DNA of 64,000 nt from Gnetum montanum (GCA_015680685.1 MNCI01002086.1:66781-130780); one strand, 5' to 3'; positions 1 to 11,842 are shown, numbered from the stretch's first letter. The notes: generated by a model not told the origin, from the sequence alone. Translations and numbers: made by a program.

Positions 1-637
1 CTAGTGTGAGCGCACCATATTCCTTACGATTGACCTCATAACACCACTAAGTCCACTCTTTTTTGGTCTTAGGGTTACATTATGTTGATAGCTCTACCAA
101 TTATGTCCTAATATTAGGCAACCCTAGTGCCTACGTAATAGCCTCAACTAGGTAGGACACTTGAATATCCTTAATTTTTATTGTGGACCTTGGCCTTATA
201 TTATTCCGAAAGAGATATGTCTCTTCCATGTACCACTTCCCACTGAATGTGATGATCGTTCACATGGGAGAGGTTTTCAATTGTGTTTTGACTTCTACTA
301 GAGATTTCTTTAGAAATGGCCCAAAGTTTATTTCCTGGAAAATTGAGTGTTGAATCTCTCGAGATTTGATGATGTCAAGGTAAATTTGAGTTAAAGTAAC
401 TTCAAGCCTTGGCATGGGTCTTGGTGCTTTCCCTTGTTGTGATTGCTCTATTGGCACTTCTTCTTCTAGAATCTATCGAAAAGATTCCACTTTGGGCTCT
501 TCACGAAGAGGTCTCGTTGCATGGGGTACCTCTAGTGGTTCTTGGGCTTGTTCTTGTTGGCCCTTTCTAGCTTTGGGTTGTTTCTCCCTTGGTTGAGAGG
601 GTTATCCTTCTTGAGGGCATTTTGGTCTTGGTGCCAT
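1..637 (-). pseudogene. Env-like ORF of element A, N-terminal part only
   Basis: The start is set by the ATG at 637, which opens Met-Ala-Pro like the ORFs starting at 21063 (element C) and 34930 (D), and lies in the same conserved context (a CCATCTATAATC string on the plus strand). A basic, Pro/Gln-rich N-terminus is followed by a segment with W-Y-M-E-E and L-G-L-P-N that lines up with the plant-transposon-protein domain of the C copy. Several in-frame stops make it a pseudogene. It is truncated by the window edge. The Athila env-like role is unproven in plants; no signal peptide or membrane segment is visible here. Confidence 0.65.
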
Positions 638-1064
638 CTATAATCACAATAAGACCATGGGTTAGCAATTGTTGTGTAGCTTGAAGCAATTGGGATACCT
701 TTATCTCTTTAGGATAGTTACACTTGGCTAAGTTGTGATTATCGCTGATTTAATTACTCTAATCATTATGTTATTTATGTGTTATTATTAATAAATCATT
801 TTGGAGGTTGTCTAAAGGGTTAACTCTTGAAAAAATTGATGTTTGTATATTGTTAAGGTTATTAACCCTTTGGGGGAGTTAGAAAAATTTTCAAATATTT
901 CATTAGAAATCTTAAGGTTTGCGGCCCCTATGATAAAGAGCTTACCTCTAATAATTGCAGGATTGAAGAATGGAGTGATTTGGAAAAATGGTTGGGAAGT
1001 TAAGGGCTTTGAAAAAGGGCAAAAACTCCTTGTATGTTATGAGGAAAATGATAAAAATTTCAAA
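638..1064 (-). other. Leader between internal TATA block and env-like ORF of element A
   Basis: No coding signal is visible. About 430 bases separate the internal TATA box from the env-like ATG. Corresponding stretches in C (21064-21575) and in D (with the E insertion removed) have a similar length, which suggests a conserved 5' untranslated leader. A short G-rich stretch near 870 may correspond to a PPT-like string seen at the same place in C near 21360. Confidence 0.4.
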
Positions 1065-1135
1065 GTTTATGGCTGTATATATAGGGTTTTTGGGTTTTGT
1101 CAATGAGGCCTTGTCGATGGGGCCTTGTTGATGCA
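1065..1135 (-). promoter_or_regulatory. Putative internal promoter of element A (TATA plus LTR-like motifs)
   Basis: On the minus strand a TATA box (CTATATATAC, 1075-1084) is preceded by CATTGAC and CATCGAC/CATCAAC-AAGGCC strings at 1101-1131. The same AAGGCCTCAT-type strings lie just upstream of the LTR TATA box of this element (9702-9725). The block sits about 440 bp upstream of the env-like ATG. That it is a promoter for the env-like ORF is inference from motif sharing and from comparable blocks in C and D. Confidence 0.5.
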
Positions 1136-1409
1136 GCTCTTGACAACCATAGATGACCATTGACTTTGGTCAAACTTGCAAAACACAAGGAGTTTTTGAA
1201 TGAAATTGGGGTCAAATGAAAGCTCAAAAGGCCAAGAATAGTATGAAAATATGAGAAGAGGGTGTTGAACCTCATAAATTTAGAAAATGGAGAAAAATGA
1301 TTCATGGGATGAATGGAATAAAAGGTTAAGGAGCATTGAGTAGAATACGCAATGGAATATGTGAAAGATAGGATTGTAGTAATGTCTAAGGTAAGGAACC
1401 TAACTAACC

Positions 1410-2060
1410 AAACCAAGAGCTATGCAAGTGGGTCCCCATAGTAGACTCATGCCCTTGTTGCCATTGCATAACCTCAACTAAGGAGTCTGTGGGCCCCATA
1501 GTTAATTAATGATCATGAAAAGTTATGGACCAACCAAAAAGAATTTATCTAAGAATTCAAACATATTAGACCAAGACATAGAGCATAACATAGAATTTAG
1601 TAGTGAGGTGAGTTATGGTAGTATGGATGGATGAAGGAGAAGGTGGAATGGAATTTTGAATTGATGTCATAAGAAGTCCCTTGTGGAATTTGTATTTAAA
1701 ATGACTTGAGAAGATTCATCCTTAGTCCAAACCAAAACTAGCCACTTTCAGTGACTTTGCATCACTACTCTAAGACCAGTCCACCCACATGAGACATGAG
1801 AGTGCTTCCACAAAAACAACCACCATTCCATAAAGAGAAGAAAAGAGAGAAGTAGAAAGTGATAGAGGGCCTTAGTTAGAGGGGACCTTTAGGCATGGGT
1901 GCATGTCATTCTAATCCCATAACCAGTGCTTATAACCTATTTATTTGTCTAAGGGATGTGCTTTGAATTCCCATCATTTCATTTGTTTTCTATTATTTTT
2001 TTTGAATTTTTAGATGGGAACCACACCATGCAAAGACTTTATTTGACTTCCTATTAGTGG
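1410..2060 (-). other. Conserved non-coding module of the Athila-like family, copy in element A
   Basis: No ORF is supported. The stretch aligns by eye with 21925-22560 (C), 37165-37800 (E), 42930-43560 (D) and 61015-61640 (G). It holds a hairpin with arms TATGCAA (1421-1427) and TTGCATA (1464-1470), then the conserved string AGGCATGGGT at 1891-1900 and a T-rich tract ending in GGAACCACACCATG. Conservation across copies that otherwise lost different coding parts suggests a cis function in the element's RNA. Confidence 0.55.
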
Positions 2061-2640
2061 TTGAAATGGAACAGATAAGAAGTTTATAAACAACACTCAA
2101 GCACCCAAGCAACTAGAAGAGTACGAAGAGTATTGAGTTCCCTTCAAGTGACATCCTTTTACAAACCTTTGAATCATTCCTAATTCTAGAACTACCAAGG
2201 TCATTGATTGATTAAAAGTTTCTTTAATGGAAGGGACCTCAAATTTCCAAAACAAGGAAAACCATAGAGTTTATTGGATGGGAGGATGATATGGACTCAT
2301 TGCCTATTCCATGAAAAATAAACCATGTCATAGTCATTAGACATCAAAATTCAAAAATAGAAACTAGACATCGACAATCACAACATTAAGCGCAAACCAT
2401 CATTAGTAAATAACAACAATGACATTGTGTCCTATGATAAGAAAGCAATTTTATTAGCAAAAATGAAGAAATATCACACTTGAACCAAAAAAATAAAGTA
2501 TAATATATAAGAAAGTGTAAAATAATCAAGAAAGGTTCAAAGGTATTAACGATGGTGGAAAATTAGAAAAATTAGAAAATCAAAAATGAAAAATTTGTAA
2601 AATAAATAACTTGTAAAATAAAAAATGTGAAAAATAAAAA
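2061..2640 (-). other. AT-rich non-coding stretch after pol of element A
   Basis: Reading on the minus strand this follows the end of pol. It is AT-rich, with runs of A interrupted by single T or G near 2460-2650, and no supported ORF. Similar A-rich stretches occur at the same relative place in E (38160-38330), in D (56930-57060) and in G (61980-62110), so it is an element-specific 3' pol untranslated zone rather than host DNA. Confidence 0.45.
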
Positions 2641-3975
2641 TAGAAAAATTGAGAAGCCATATGGACTGTTAGCGTGGATGGCTATCTTCCCCACGATGGA
2701 GTTGGAAGGAGAACATGTAAAAATTGGAACGTGGTTGTCCATCCATCAAGGTGGTAGTTACATTAGCCTGTCTTGGTTCAAGGAAAGGGTTTACTTGTTG
2801 GATGTTGGTGAACCAATTTTTATTTGGGTTTTTAGGCTTGTAGATCAACACAGCTTCTAAGGGAAAGGTTTTATCAACTATATAAGGTCCTTGCCAAAAT
2901 GTTTGAAATTTTACCTTTTGAGGTACATATGTGGGGTTCCAATAGAAGACCTAATCTCTTGGTTGAAGTTTTACCTTTCATATTCTTAGGTCATGATGTT
3001 GCTTGTTGAATGCCTTGTGCACCTTGTTCAAAGATAGGGCCACTAATTGATTTTCATCTAGCATGTTCAGGTTGATCAATCTTTCTTTCTATGCTAGACT
3101 TAGGTTAAGATTTAGATAACAAGCTATTGAGAGTGTATGAAGCTTAGATTGAATTGGGAGCATTGGAAATTTTCCATATACCAGCTTGTAGGAAGAGTAG
3201 CCAATAGGAAGTTTCCATGTTGAATGGTAATCCCAGAGGTCATCGTTAAGTTTTGTATTCCAATCTTTCCTATATTTGCTAATGGTCTATGTTAGTATTT
3301 TTGTGATCTCCTGGTTGGTTATCTCTGCTTGACCATTGGCTTGGAGGGGGTAGGGTGTTGTTAATTTATGTTCAACTCTCAAGCGTTGCATTAAATTTCT
3401 AAAAGTGCAACCTGTGAAATGAGTTCCATTGTTAGAAATTAGTGAACATGGCACCCCAAACCTATTTACAATATTTTGTTGTATAAACCTAGCAGTAGTG
3501 GATGATGTATAATATTTAGCCGCTTTTGCCCATTTTGTGTAGTAGTGAACCGCTATGATGATATACACCTTTTCATTGGACATGGGTGTGATGGGACCCA
3601 TGAAGTTAATGCCCCATATGTCAAAAGGTTCCAATGGTTGAATCCACTATTGAGGACGTTCCATGTGAGTGGTCATCCCCCCATCTTGTTGATAATGTTC
3701 ACAAGATTGGACAAATTGGTGGGGATCCTTGAAGATTGTAGGCCAATAGTATCCTGCTATTAGGAGTTTTATGTTCGTGCGTCTCCTTGCATAGTGGCTT
3801 TTGCAAGGTCCTTTGTGAGCATCTTGGAGAATGTGCAGTTGATCTTCATTAGGAACATACCAATGAATCAGGCCATTGATGCATACCTTGTAAAGGTGTT
3901 CATTGATTTCCATGAAATATTTGCTCAATGGAGAAATTGTTTCCTCTTCTTAAAGTTAAGATCTTCTAGCATCTT
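2640..3975 (-). pseudogene. Integrase domain of element A pol
   Basis: N-terminal zinc region near 3650-3930 keeps both histidines and one cysteine, but the last cysteine is Tyr (SCEHY, where element G has SCEYC). The core (3287-3634) shows W-G-I-N-F and I-S-N-N-G where active copies have Asp, so two catalytic acidic residues are Asn; the Glu in Q-A-E-I-T-N remains. A C-terminal GPY-like region (W-Q-G-P-Y-I-V) ends near 2860, with a short tail to about 2670. Frameshifts and stops are present. Catalytically dead. Confidence 0.85.
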
Positions 3976-4063
3976 TTGAGTGAGAAAATAGGTGAGGATG
4001 CCATTATACCAGGTTTTTTTATGGGTGTTTGATCATTTAGTGCTCTTGTAAAGAGAAGTTTGT

Positions 4064-4590
4064 CTAGAAATGATCAGAGAGTACGCTATCCTCCTCTTTA
4101 TTATCCCATCTTAAGCAAGAGAGGTGGTCAGTGATCACATTTTTGGTTCCTTTTCGATCTACCATCATGAGATCAAATTCTTGTAAGATCATGAGCCATT
4201 GTATGATACGAGATATGAGATAGTACATGAACTTTTCAAGAGCACACATCATAGCCATTAGTTCTTTTTCCATGGTGGTGTAATTTAATTGTGCTTCCAC
4301 AATGCTTCAGCTTGCACAGTGGATGTAGTATGTATGTTTCTTATTGTCCATCTATGTGAGCACTACTTCCAAGGCATAGTTAGATGCATTTTTCATGATG
4401 TGGAAGGGTATAGACTAGTTTGGTGCTCATAGGATTGGTGTTTCTACGAGTTTCTCCTTTAACTGTTGGAATGCATGTTTACATTCCTTGGTCTAGATGA
4501 AATGTGCATCTTTCTTTATAAGCTCTACCAATAATTTTGTGATGTTAGAAAAATTCTCTATGAATAATTGGTAGTAGCCAGTGCATCCAA
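4064..4590 (-). pseudogene. RNase H domain of element A pol
   Basis: The segment with L-N-Y-T-T-M-E-K-E-L (about 4240-4290) and Q-E-F-D-L-M-M matches the RNase H of gypsy-type pol and the same domain in element G at 63470-64000. Compared with G, roughly 27 residues including the T-D-H motif are missing between K-F-M-Y-Y-L and the Q-W-L-M-I-L string, so this copy carries an internal deletion in addition to stops and frameshifts. Confidence 0.75.
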
Positions 4591-4599
4591 GGAATAATT

Positions 4600-5640
4600 G
4601 AACATTTTTAATTGTCTATGGTTGGCGTGTTATTCCTTGGATGACCCTTATGTTTTCTGGGTCTACCTCAATCCCTACTTGAGTGATTCTATGCCATAAT
4701 AAAATGCCTTTTGGACTATTAGATGGCTCTTTTGCTAGTTGAGTCATAGATTTATTTTAACACATCTCTTCAATACTTGCTTAAGGTGGTCCAAGGCTTG
4801 CTCAAATGTAGCTCCATAGGTGGAAAAGTCATCCATGAAGACTTCCACACCTTTACCAATCTACTGTTGGAAAATACTAAGGACCAAGCATTGAAATGTT
4901 GTAGGGGCATTGCATAGACTGAATGGCATTTTACAATATGCAAAAGCCCCCTAAGGACTGATGATTGGTATCTTAGCAATCTTCTAGCACAATTTGGATT
5001 TGGTTATAGCCACTATAACCATCCAAGAAGCTATAATAACAATGCATAGATATGGTGTCCAACACTTGATCCACAAATAGCAATGGAAAATACCTTTAAA
5101 TGTTGCCATATTCAATAGCCTAAAGTCAATGCAGACTTGCCATTTGCCACCTTTCTTTGGCATAATTACAAGTGGGCTAACCCACTCATTGTTCATGATG
5201 GGATTGATGAACCATGCCTTGAGGAGTTATTCAATTTATCCCTTCACGATCTACTTCAATTTGGAATTTAGTCGTCTTTGTGGTTGCCTTCTAGGCTTCA
5301 TGGCCAAGTCAATGTAAATGCGATGCTGGCATATCCTTGGATCAATTCCTATTAGCTCAGGATATAACCAAGCAAAGGCTGTTGGCCATTTGTTAACCAC
5401 CTTTAACAGCTTTTCTTTTTATTCAGGAGTAAGTTTGGCATTCATTATGGCTGGTTTTAAAAATGCATATTTCATGTTGATCAGTAAAGTTTTTATCTCT
5501 AGGGGTTTTTGCTTGAAGTTATCAGGGATTTCCAATTCTCCCCAATAGGTATCATCTTCATCAAAGAGTTGGGGCTGAACTTGTTGAAGTTTATCCATGC
5601 CTTCAACATAAGCACATGTTAGGCTCTCAATTGGTTCCAT
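4600..5640 (-). pseudogene. Reverse transcriptase domain of element A pol
   Basis: The fingers region has W-V-S-P-L-V-I-M-P-K-K-G-G-K-W and C-I-D-F-R-L-L-N (5090-5190). The palm has F-M-D-D at 4829-4840, the YxDD-type catalytic pair, still intact. A linker to the protease is at 5419-5640. Stops and at least one frameshift break it. The absence of the long insert after P-K-K-G-G is unlike the angiosperm Athila copies I know and may mark a different sub-lineage. Confidence 0.85.
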
Positions 5641-5688
5641 GCATAATGTGTTGTTATTTGAGTCAACTATTAGCCACTAGGTTCCCTC

Positions 5689-6240
5689 CTATTTTATGGC
5701 TACTACATACAGACACCTTTGAATATTGATTTCTTGTGCATAGTGACTGCATGCTTTAATGTATGTACTTTTGATGGACCAAATCTTTTGCACCCAATTG
5801 CACCCATTATTACTATACACGATGCATGGAATACGCTTCTTCTCTATCTTACCAAATTCATTTTTTTTGAATATTTCTAGAGAGAGATTCCTTATGCCCA
5901 TACGTGCATCGACCATGCTTAACCAAGCTCTTCCCATAATGATGGGATAGTTACTTTTGATGTTTTCAACCTTGATCACCAAAAAATTAGTAGGATAGGA
6001 CCACCCATAAATTGTGATTAAAATGTCCTCTACTAATCCTAGAGGGATAGTAATTGACTGATCTGCTAATTCTAGATGTATGTTTCTCTTCTTGAGAGGT
6101 GGTAGGTTCCAGGGCTTGTACATGTTATGAGAGATGAGATTTACTTTGAAACTAGAGTTAAGAAGAGCCTTACATGGCTTATGTCCAGAAATCTATAGGT
6201 AAATGAGTGGAATTCTTGGATTAGATCTTTTCATGTGAAG
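5689..6240 (-). pseudogene. Retropepsin-like protease domain of element A
   Basis: The string E-L-A-D-Q-S-I-T-I-P-L-G followed by V-E-D-I-L-I and P-I-I-M-G-R-A-W-L is characteristic of Athila-type retroelement aspartic proteases (5950-6060). The expected active-site D-[LTS]-G-A region near 6150-6190 reads L-N-S-S-F-K, so the catalytic Asp is lost. A C-terminal extension runs to 5689 and is also retained as a remnant in elements D and E. Confidence 0.75.
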
Positions 6241-6249
6241 ATTTCTAGC

Positions 6250-8711
6250 CTCGATCTAGTCAGAAACAACATGAGTTAGCATCATAGTGCGAATCCAAGG
6301 TGGCATTTGGTTTGAAGGGAACTTGAAGGTATCTAATGAGGGTATTAGAGATGTAGGATGATTAGTTGGAGAGGACTGCTAGGTTGGAAGAAGGATCTTT
6401 TTCTATATTGATTGTCCAAACCACTTGGTTGGAAAGATAGTTGTAAATGTAAAGCCTTCATAGCATTTTATTGTTGCAGCTATGGAGAAATCTCACCTTA
6501 CATGGATGGAGTAGAAGGTAATTGGGTTGACGGCAGAGGTGTGTGTGTAGATGGGTGTGGAGGGTGGTATGGTTTTTCCATTGAGTAGATGATGAATGTG
6601 TTTGGTGATACTTTGGAGGGTAATAGTGATGCTAAAATGAGGTATGACTTGCAAAACTTCTTGGAGAGATAGGTTGTTGAACATAGTACCTGTATGAATC
6701 TAGTTGCCTATAAGGGTACTATTGCCTTGGCAGTGAAATTCTCCATGATTGTGCTTGGTACCATTGTTGGTACTATTCATGAGGTTGTGGAAGAGCTCCA
6801 CTTGGGTAGTAAGCTTGTTGTTTTTGGTGGAACTACCTTGGATTGCCTTAAGGATAAGGCAATCATCTAGGTACTTCCCTATGTGCTAGTTGAGGATTCA
6901 ATGCATACACCCTAGATGCTTATAAGTGTGACACCATAGGGCAACAACCCTTTAGATGTTCATATTGATAAATGTTATAATCAGTTTCATCATCAGAGTT
7001 AGTTTCTACAACTTCCTCTATGGATGTAGGTTTGCCTTTACCTCTTTCGTAGGCACATTTAGCTTTTTTTCACCTCCTGTGGTTACGATCACTATTTACT
7101 CTTTGGATTTTTCAACAATCTTTATATTAGCTTGGAATTTTTCATCCAAAGAGTCTCATAATTTATCAACCTTTGCTGAAATATTAGAAACAATTTTTTT
7201 GGATGGGAAAGGTTTTCTTGTTCACCACTTTATCCAGTGGTGACTTCTCTTCATCACAAAATTGGACCTCCTATTTTCTGATTGAAGGATCTCTATTATA
7301 CTTTCCTACACTTTCTCTTTTTTGAAATGCATCTTCTTCTTTTACTACCTACTCAATCAACCTTTGGATCTAATGAGCTCTTAGTTCAAACAATCTTCCT
7401 TGGGCATACATCCCAAAAGTTCTTCTAGTTTCTACTCTAAGCCCATCTATGATGTGGCAAGGTTGTTTCCTTTGAGAATAACCATGGCCAAGGCATTAAT
7501 GTAAGAGTGAATAGTATTTACCCGTCGAAGCATCTAAGGGTTCATGTATTCCTTATTTCTAGCCTTGGATTTGCCTTCTTAGATTAGACACTTTGGAGTA
7601 CGTTTTGTATTTATCATTAAGTGGCTCTAACATGGTACTCCATCGACGAATGGATTTCAATTCTAAGGACCTATACTAGCTTTCAAATTCCTTGATGTGT
7701 GTCCTAGGGAAGAGCTTGAGTTTCTACCATTCATTTTCTATGTTCTATAAGGCACAAGCATCATGGAAAGCTTGTAGATGTGTCTATAGATTAGAGTTGT
7801 ATCCCCCCTTCAAATCTTGGGATATTATTCATGTCTAAGTGCTTGATCTGGCTATCTCTCACATGCATAGTTGGAATCTTTACTGCCTTTGCAATGTTGA
7901 GCATGCTTCTAGTTACCAATAGAGGTTCATTATCATCGCTACATCAATGATGGTTTTAGCCATCCCTTTGGTCTTGGTGGCCTTCACGGTCATTATTATC
8001 TTATTGATTACCTTCACCATGATTATCTTGACGGTGGCTTCTATGAGAACCAAAAGATAAAGAGGAATGTTTAGAATCATATGAAAAGGATGAAAAGGAA
8101 TGTGGATCGCCACCACCACCATGGTGTTTTCCACCACTTCTTCATTCATTATGAGCACCATCCTTAGATCCCTTACCGTTGCGATGCTTGCCTGAGTCCT
8201 TGCCTTGATTGTCACTCTTTCATGAACCTAGTTTATGAATAGTGGATTGTAGGTTCAAGGTCGTACCTTCATCACCAATAACAAAGGGTGGATAATTTTC
8301 ATATTGAGAATCATCAAGAGGAGGATTCACATTATCATCTTGGTTTAGTAGGAAAAAAGAAACACTAAAGTGTTTCCCCTTTGTAAACTCATGGTACTGC
8401 TCCTGGTGTTGATCTTGCCTGCATTGTGTTTCAGTGGAACGGTAGTCCCAAGTGTCATAACCATCCACAACTTATTCTTCATGAAGATCTGAGATGCCCA
8501 ACTTCTTAGGGGTTTGAAGTAGCATCCCTAGTATAGATTGATTGGGGGGCAAGATGATGTTACCCTCATTATCATGCCATCACAACTGTTCATCCTGATG
8601 TAGGATGAAGGTGAAGTCTAGTACATACTAATCTAGATGAGTATATACCACTTTGCACTCTTGTGGGACTAGTAGTTTGACACATTCATGTCTATGGAAA
8701 GAAGAAGACAT
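6250..8711 (-). pseudogene. Gag of element A
   Basis: The start is taken at 8711 (Met-Ser-Ser-Ser), the first ATG downstream of the primer site. The N-terminal region runs to 8220. The central part (7320-7900) aligns with the gag of element C around its A-Q-G-Q-L-Y-E-L and V-A-K-E-E strings. A Pro/Thr-rich region lies at 6490-6690. Many stops and frameshifts are present and a zinc knuckle could not be read. Gag would form the cytoplasmic particle. Confidence 0.7.
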
Positions 8712-8844
8712 TTTATAAAATGAATAAAATTATTAGTTTGCTTAGTAGTTTATATGTTGTTGAGAGTGATGTTGACATTGAGTTCATCCAACAATATAAA
8801 TAATATTCACTAATCCTAGATAGGGCATGTTTTAACAAACAAAG

Positions 8845-8862
8845 TCCCTGACAATGGCACCA
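8845..8862 (-). other. Primer-binding site of element A (tRNA-Asp type)
   Basis: Minus strand TGGTGCCATTGTCAGGGA. It differs from the plant tRNA-Asp complement TGGCGCCGTTGCCGGGGA at four positions, all C/T or G/A transitions. It starts one base inside the LTR end. The tRNA-Asp primer is typical of Athila-type elements. Confidence 0.8.
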
Positions 8863-8863
8863 A

Positions 8864-9774
8864 TGATGAGTAGTGAGATACCCTTATGCCCAACCATACA
8901 AATCACAAAGCGTTCATGCATGATTCGGTCAAATTTTGTGAACTTTATAGTTTCCGATGCACTAGTCTTCTAGGAGGTGAATCCTGTCTTAAGGTCATTT
9001 GTTGTCTTCCTAATTACACTTGTGATGTACACTGGTATGGTTAAGAGTAATTGAGGCATTTGATCTTTATCATTTTATATTTCATGGTTTTGGTGTTTAA
9101 GGAGAGATGAAGTAATTGGATTAGCTAATTTAATTTAACTAATTAACTAGTATCTAAGTAGTCATAACATAAGCATCCGATCCCACTTTCTACACACATC
9201 TTGAACCCATGTCTCCACTATTGGGTTACCAAGCGCTATGCTACTGGGTGTACCAAGCAACAATGCTATTGGGATTACCAAGCAAATATATGTTATGCTC
9301 GAAGCGATTGTACTTATGTGTTTAATCTATCTAGCTTATCTTGCTTAATTGCTTCATTGGCTTAATTACTAGAAAACATTTAATAAATAATTGAAAACAT
9401 TAAATGCATAAATGAAATATTTAATTTGTCTAGAATGCTACAAGGTTTATTAGAAAACTTGTTTTATTACCACACACACTATTGTGCTCAAGTACAACAA
9501 TGCTTGAATAAAGATCTGTACACTTAATAACTCTTGCTACAAGAACTTGTGTGAAATATTCTAACTCTCAAATGAACAAACTATAAGAGCTTTTCTACTA
9601 CTAAAATCTCGTCACCATAAATATAGTTGGTAGACGTGTATTTATAGGAAAAAAGTGGACATTGTGTTGATGGGACCTCATTGATGCATAATACGATGCA
9701 TCAATGAGGCCTTGTTGATGAGGCCTAGTTAACGAGACTACATCGATGAGGCAACCAAGAAATGTAACTCATCA
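8864..9774 (-). repeat. 5' LTR of element A (LTR-a, 911 bp)
   Basis: Plus strand reads TGATGAG at the left end and CTCATCA at the right end, the family's terminal signature. The minus-strand TATA box is at 9638-9648, so U3 is only about 125 bp and R-U5 about 780 bp. U3 contains a perfect 14-bp inverted repeat (9676-9689 and 9696-9709) and AAGGCCTCAT-type repeats that recur in the internal promoter at 1101-1131. Confidence 0.85.
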
Positions 9775-10559
9775 GACCCCATCACACTCAAGAACTTATT
9801 ACACTATCAATGAACATGGTCCTCATTCTTTTTCTTTTTTCTCTATTTTTTTTAGGAAACTTTGCGCATTGTGCACTTCATTCTTAAGGTGGGAATCCCA
9901 ACATGAGTCTGGCCAATTAGCTGCACTACCAAAGGACATGGTCCTATCGAAAATTTTCCCATGGTGTAGTTCAACCCTCATGCATGTGCCTTTCAGTTAT
10001 AATCTAGATGGTGTCATAGCAAGTCTCCTAGGTGGTTGAGGGTTGTCAAGTGAAGATGAATACACTTCATCCTATTATTCATAGGATAGCCATGGATCAT
10101 CACACTTGAGGGCTGGGGATTATTAGAGGAAAAATGACATTTTTCAAGGTTACCTAGTGATTGTAGTGAACCATCCTTCAACGTCACATATTCTACATTC
10201 ACATGATTATGATGATAACATGCTAGGTTTGCATAAATCCCATCCTCCATAAAACCTTGAAATAGATTGGCAAGAATCATAGCATTATTGAAATATATCA
10301 TATAAAGGAGGTTTTATATAATAGTAATATGATATATCATATAAAGCATTATACTTGCATTATTTTCAAATGGTGTTATGATGATCCAATGCTTAGTAAA
10401 TCAAATGATCATAATGATTACTAAAATAATAGGAAAAGCACAAATAAAACCAAGGCAATATGCTAAGAAATAAATGATGGAAATGAAAAGAAAACATGCA
10501 AATGCAACTCTCTACAAATAAAATGCCTGATAAAGGGGAACAAAATATGCAACCAAGGA
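9775..10559 (-). other. 3' untranslated part of element B pol transcript
   Basis: This lies between the end of B's integrase and the insertion point of A. No ORF here matches a known domain on either strand. A near-tandem TATCATATAAAG string occurs at 10297-10345. B's 3' LTR must lie beyond A, outside the window, or be deleted. Confidence 0.4.
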
Positions 10560-11660
10560 TCTATCACATGTCCACGTGGGGCACTTGAGTAGAAATGCTT
10601 TAGATGAAATGCATTAAAATTTCTATGTAACTTATATCCTTGCAAATCAACAATTTTGTAAACATTGGGGCCAATGACATGTGTAACTTGGAGTGGACCT
10701 AATCACATAGGAGAAAACTTAGTTTGAGGGCCAGTTTGACCAGATGCNGATCACATAGGAGAAAACTTAGTTTGAGGGCCAGTTTGACCAGATGCTCTAT
10801 CTATCTTAAGGACTAGGTCACCTACTTGAGACACTTTGGTTGCATATTTCTTATCAAACCATTTTTAACAATTTGTTTATGACTCAATAGATTTTCAATT
10901 GATTTGACCCTTTTAAGCTCTAGATTCCAAATATCATATGTATGAGATACTAAATGTTCGTCAGTTGGTAAATAGTCCAAGAAAAACTAATATGTCAGGA
11001 TTTGCAAATTTATTGGCAATATTGGTTCTTGTCTGTACACTAAATCATATGGTGTAGTTTTGATTGATTCTTATAACGAATCCTATCTACCCAAATTTCC
11101 CATTTTAATTATGTGTGCCAAGTTCATGGGTTTTGGACTATCATTTTCTTAATTCCATCAAATATAATTTTATTGGAGGACTCAACCAAACCATTACCTT
11201 ATGGATAATATTTGGTTATAGCCTTGATAATAACATTATAGTCTCTAGCCCAGTTTGTAAACTCTATGGAGATGAAGGTGGGTTTGTTGTTGTCTACTAA
11301 AGTGTAAGGATACCCATATCTAGAGATTATATCATTTTCTAAGAAGCGAATAACCTCACAAGATGATGTGGTTTTAGTTGCTTTTGCTTCTAACCAATGT
11401 GTGTAATAATTAGTGGTTGTTAAGATAAATTTGTGTAGGGTAGTAGACAAAGGATTAATCACTCCAATAAAATATAAAGCCCATTGTGATTATGGTCTAC
11501 TTTCTATCATAGGCTGTAAAGCGGCTAAACTCTTGGGGTCTTTACCCTTAAATATTTGACATTGGACACAAGTTCTAACTAGGTTGTAAGCATCATTGAT
11601 CATAGTGGGCCAATAATAACTAGCCCTCATGATTTATTGGACTAATAAGTGGTATCCTAT
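10560..11660 (-). pseudogene. Integrase domain of element B pol
   Basis: An HHCC region near 11540-11660 (H-E-E-G-H, C-V-Q-C) is followed by the core: T-T-N-Y-Y-T where Asp is expected (D to N), L-V-D-N-N with Asp kept, and G-N-G-L-V-E-S-S-N with Glu kept. The C-terminal GPY-type module reads W/L-G-P-L-Q-V...G-P-N-V-Y and L-K-H-F-Y, ending near 10560. Frames shift several times. An assembly join (N at 10748) falls inside the C-terminal module. Confidence 0.8.
10702..10795. repeat. 46-bp exact direct duplication flanking a single N
   Basis: Bases 10702-10747 are repeated without a mismatch at 10750-10795, with the only N of the window at 10748. The surrounding element is many percent decayed, so a perfect duplicate touching an N looks like an assembly or gap-filling overlap that was not collapsed. 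Removing one copy would leave the integrase reading continuous in this stretch. Confidence 0.85.
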
Positions 11661-11842
11661 ATGTCCTTCTTCATGGAGTTGTTTTAAAGTGTTGTTAGCC
11701 TATTCTTCGTTTAAGTACTTAAGGTATATTCCCTGGAAATTCTTTCTAAATAGTTCATGACTTATTAGAGTAAATTTAGAACATTTTGATACTAAAAGCT
11801 TTCTTTTATATCTAGGTAAATTCAAAGGACAACAATGGAATT

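Larger units (their letters stand above)
1..9774 (-). mobile_element. Element A: Athila-like Ty3/gypsy element with gag, pol and env-like ORF, left end outside window
   Basis: Reading leftwards on the minus strand the order is 5' LTR (8864-9774), tRNA-Asp-type primer site, gag, protease, RT, RNase H, integrase, a non-coding module, an internal TATA block and an env-like ORF cut by the window edge. Domain order and the separate ORF after pol fit the Athila side of the Ty3/gypsy OTA clade. The RT lacks the long insert I associate with angiosperm Athila, so the exact lineage is open. All ORFs are broken. The right flank resumes element B's 3' region, so A is nested in B. Confidence 0.85.

Noticed and set aside
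9775-9795. Polypurine tract right of LTR-a, making it the 3' LTR of another family member
   Set aside because: GACCCC resembles the tract only weakly, and the following 30 bases do not match the 3' untranslated end seen in C, D and G. Element B's 3' region follows instead.
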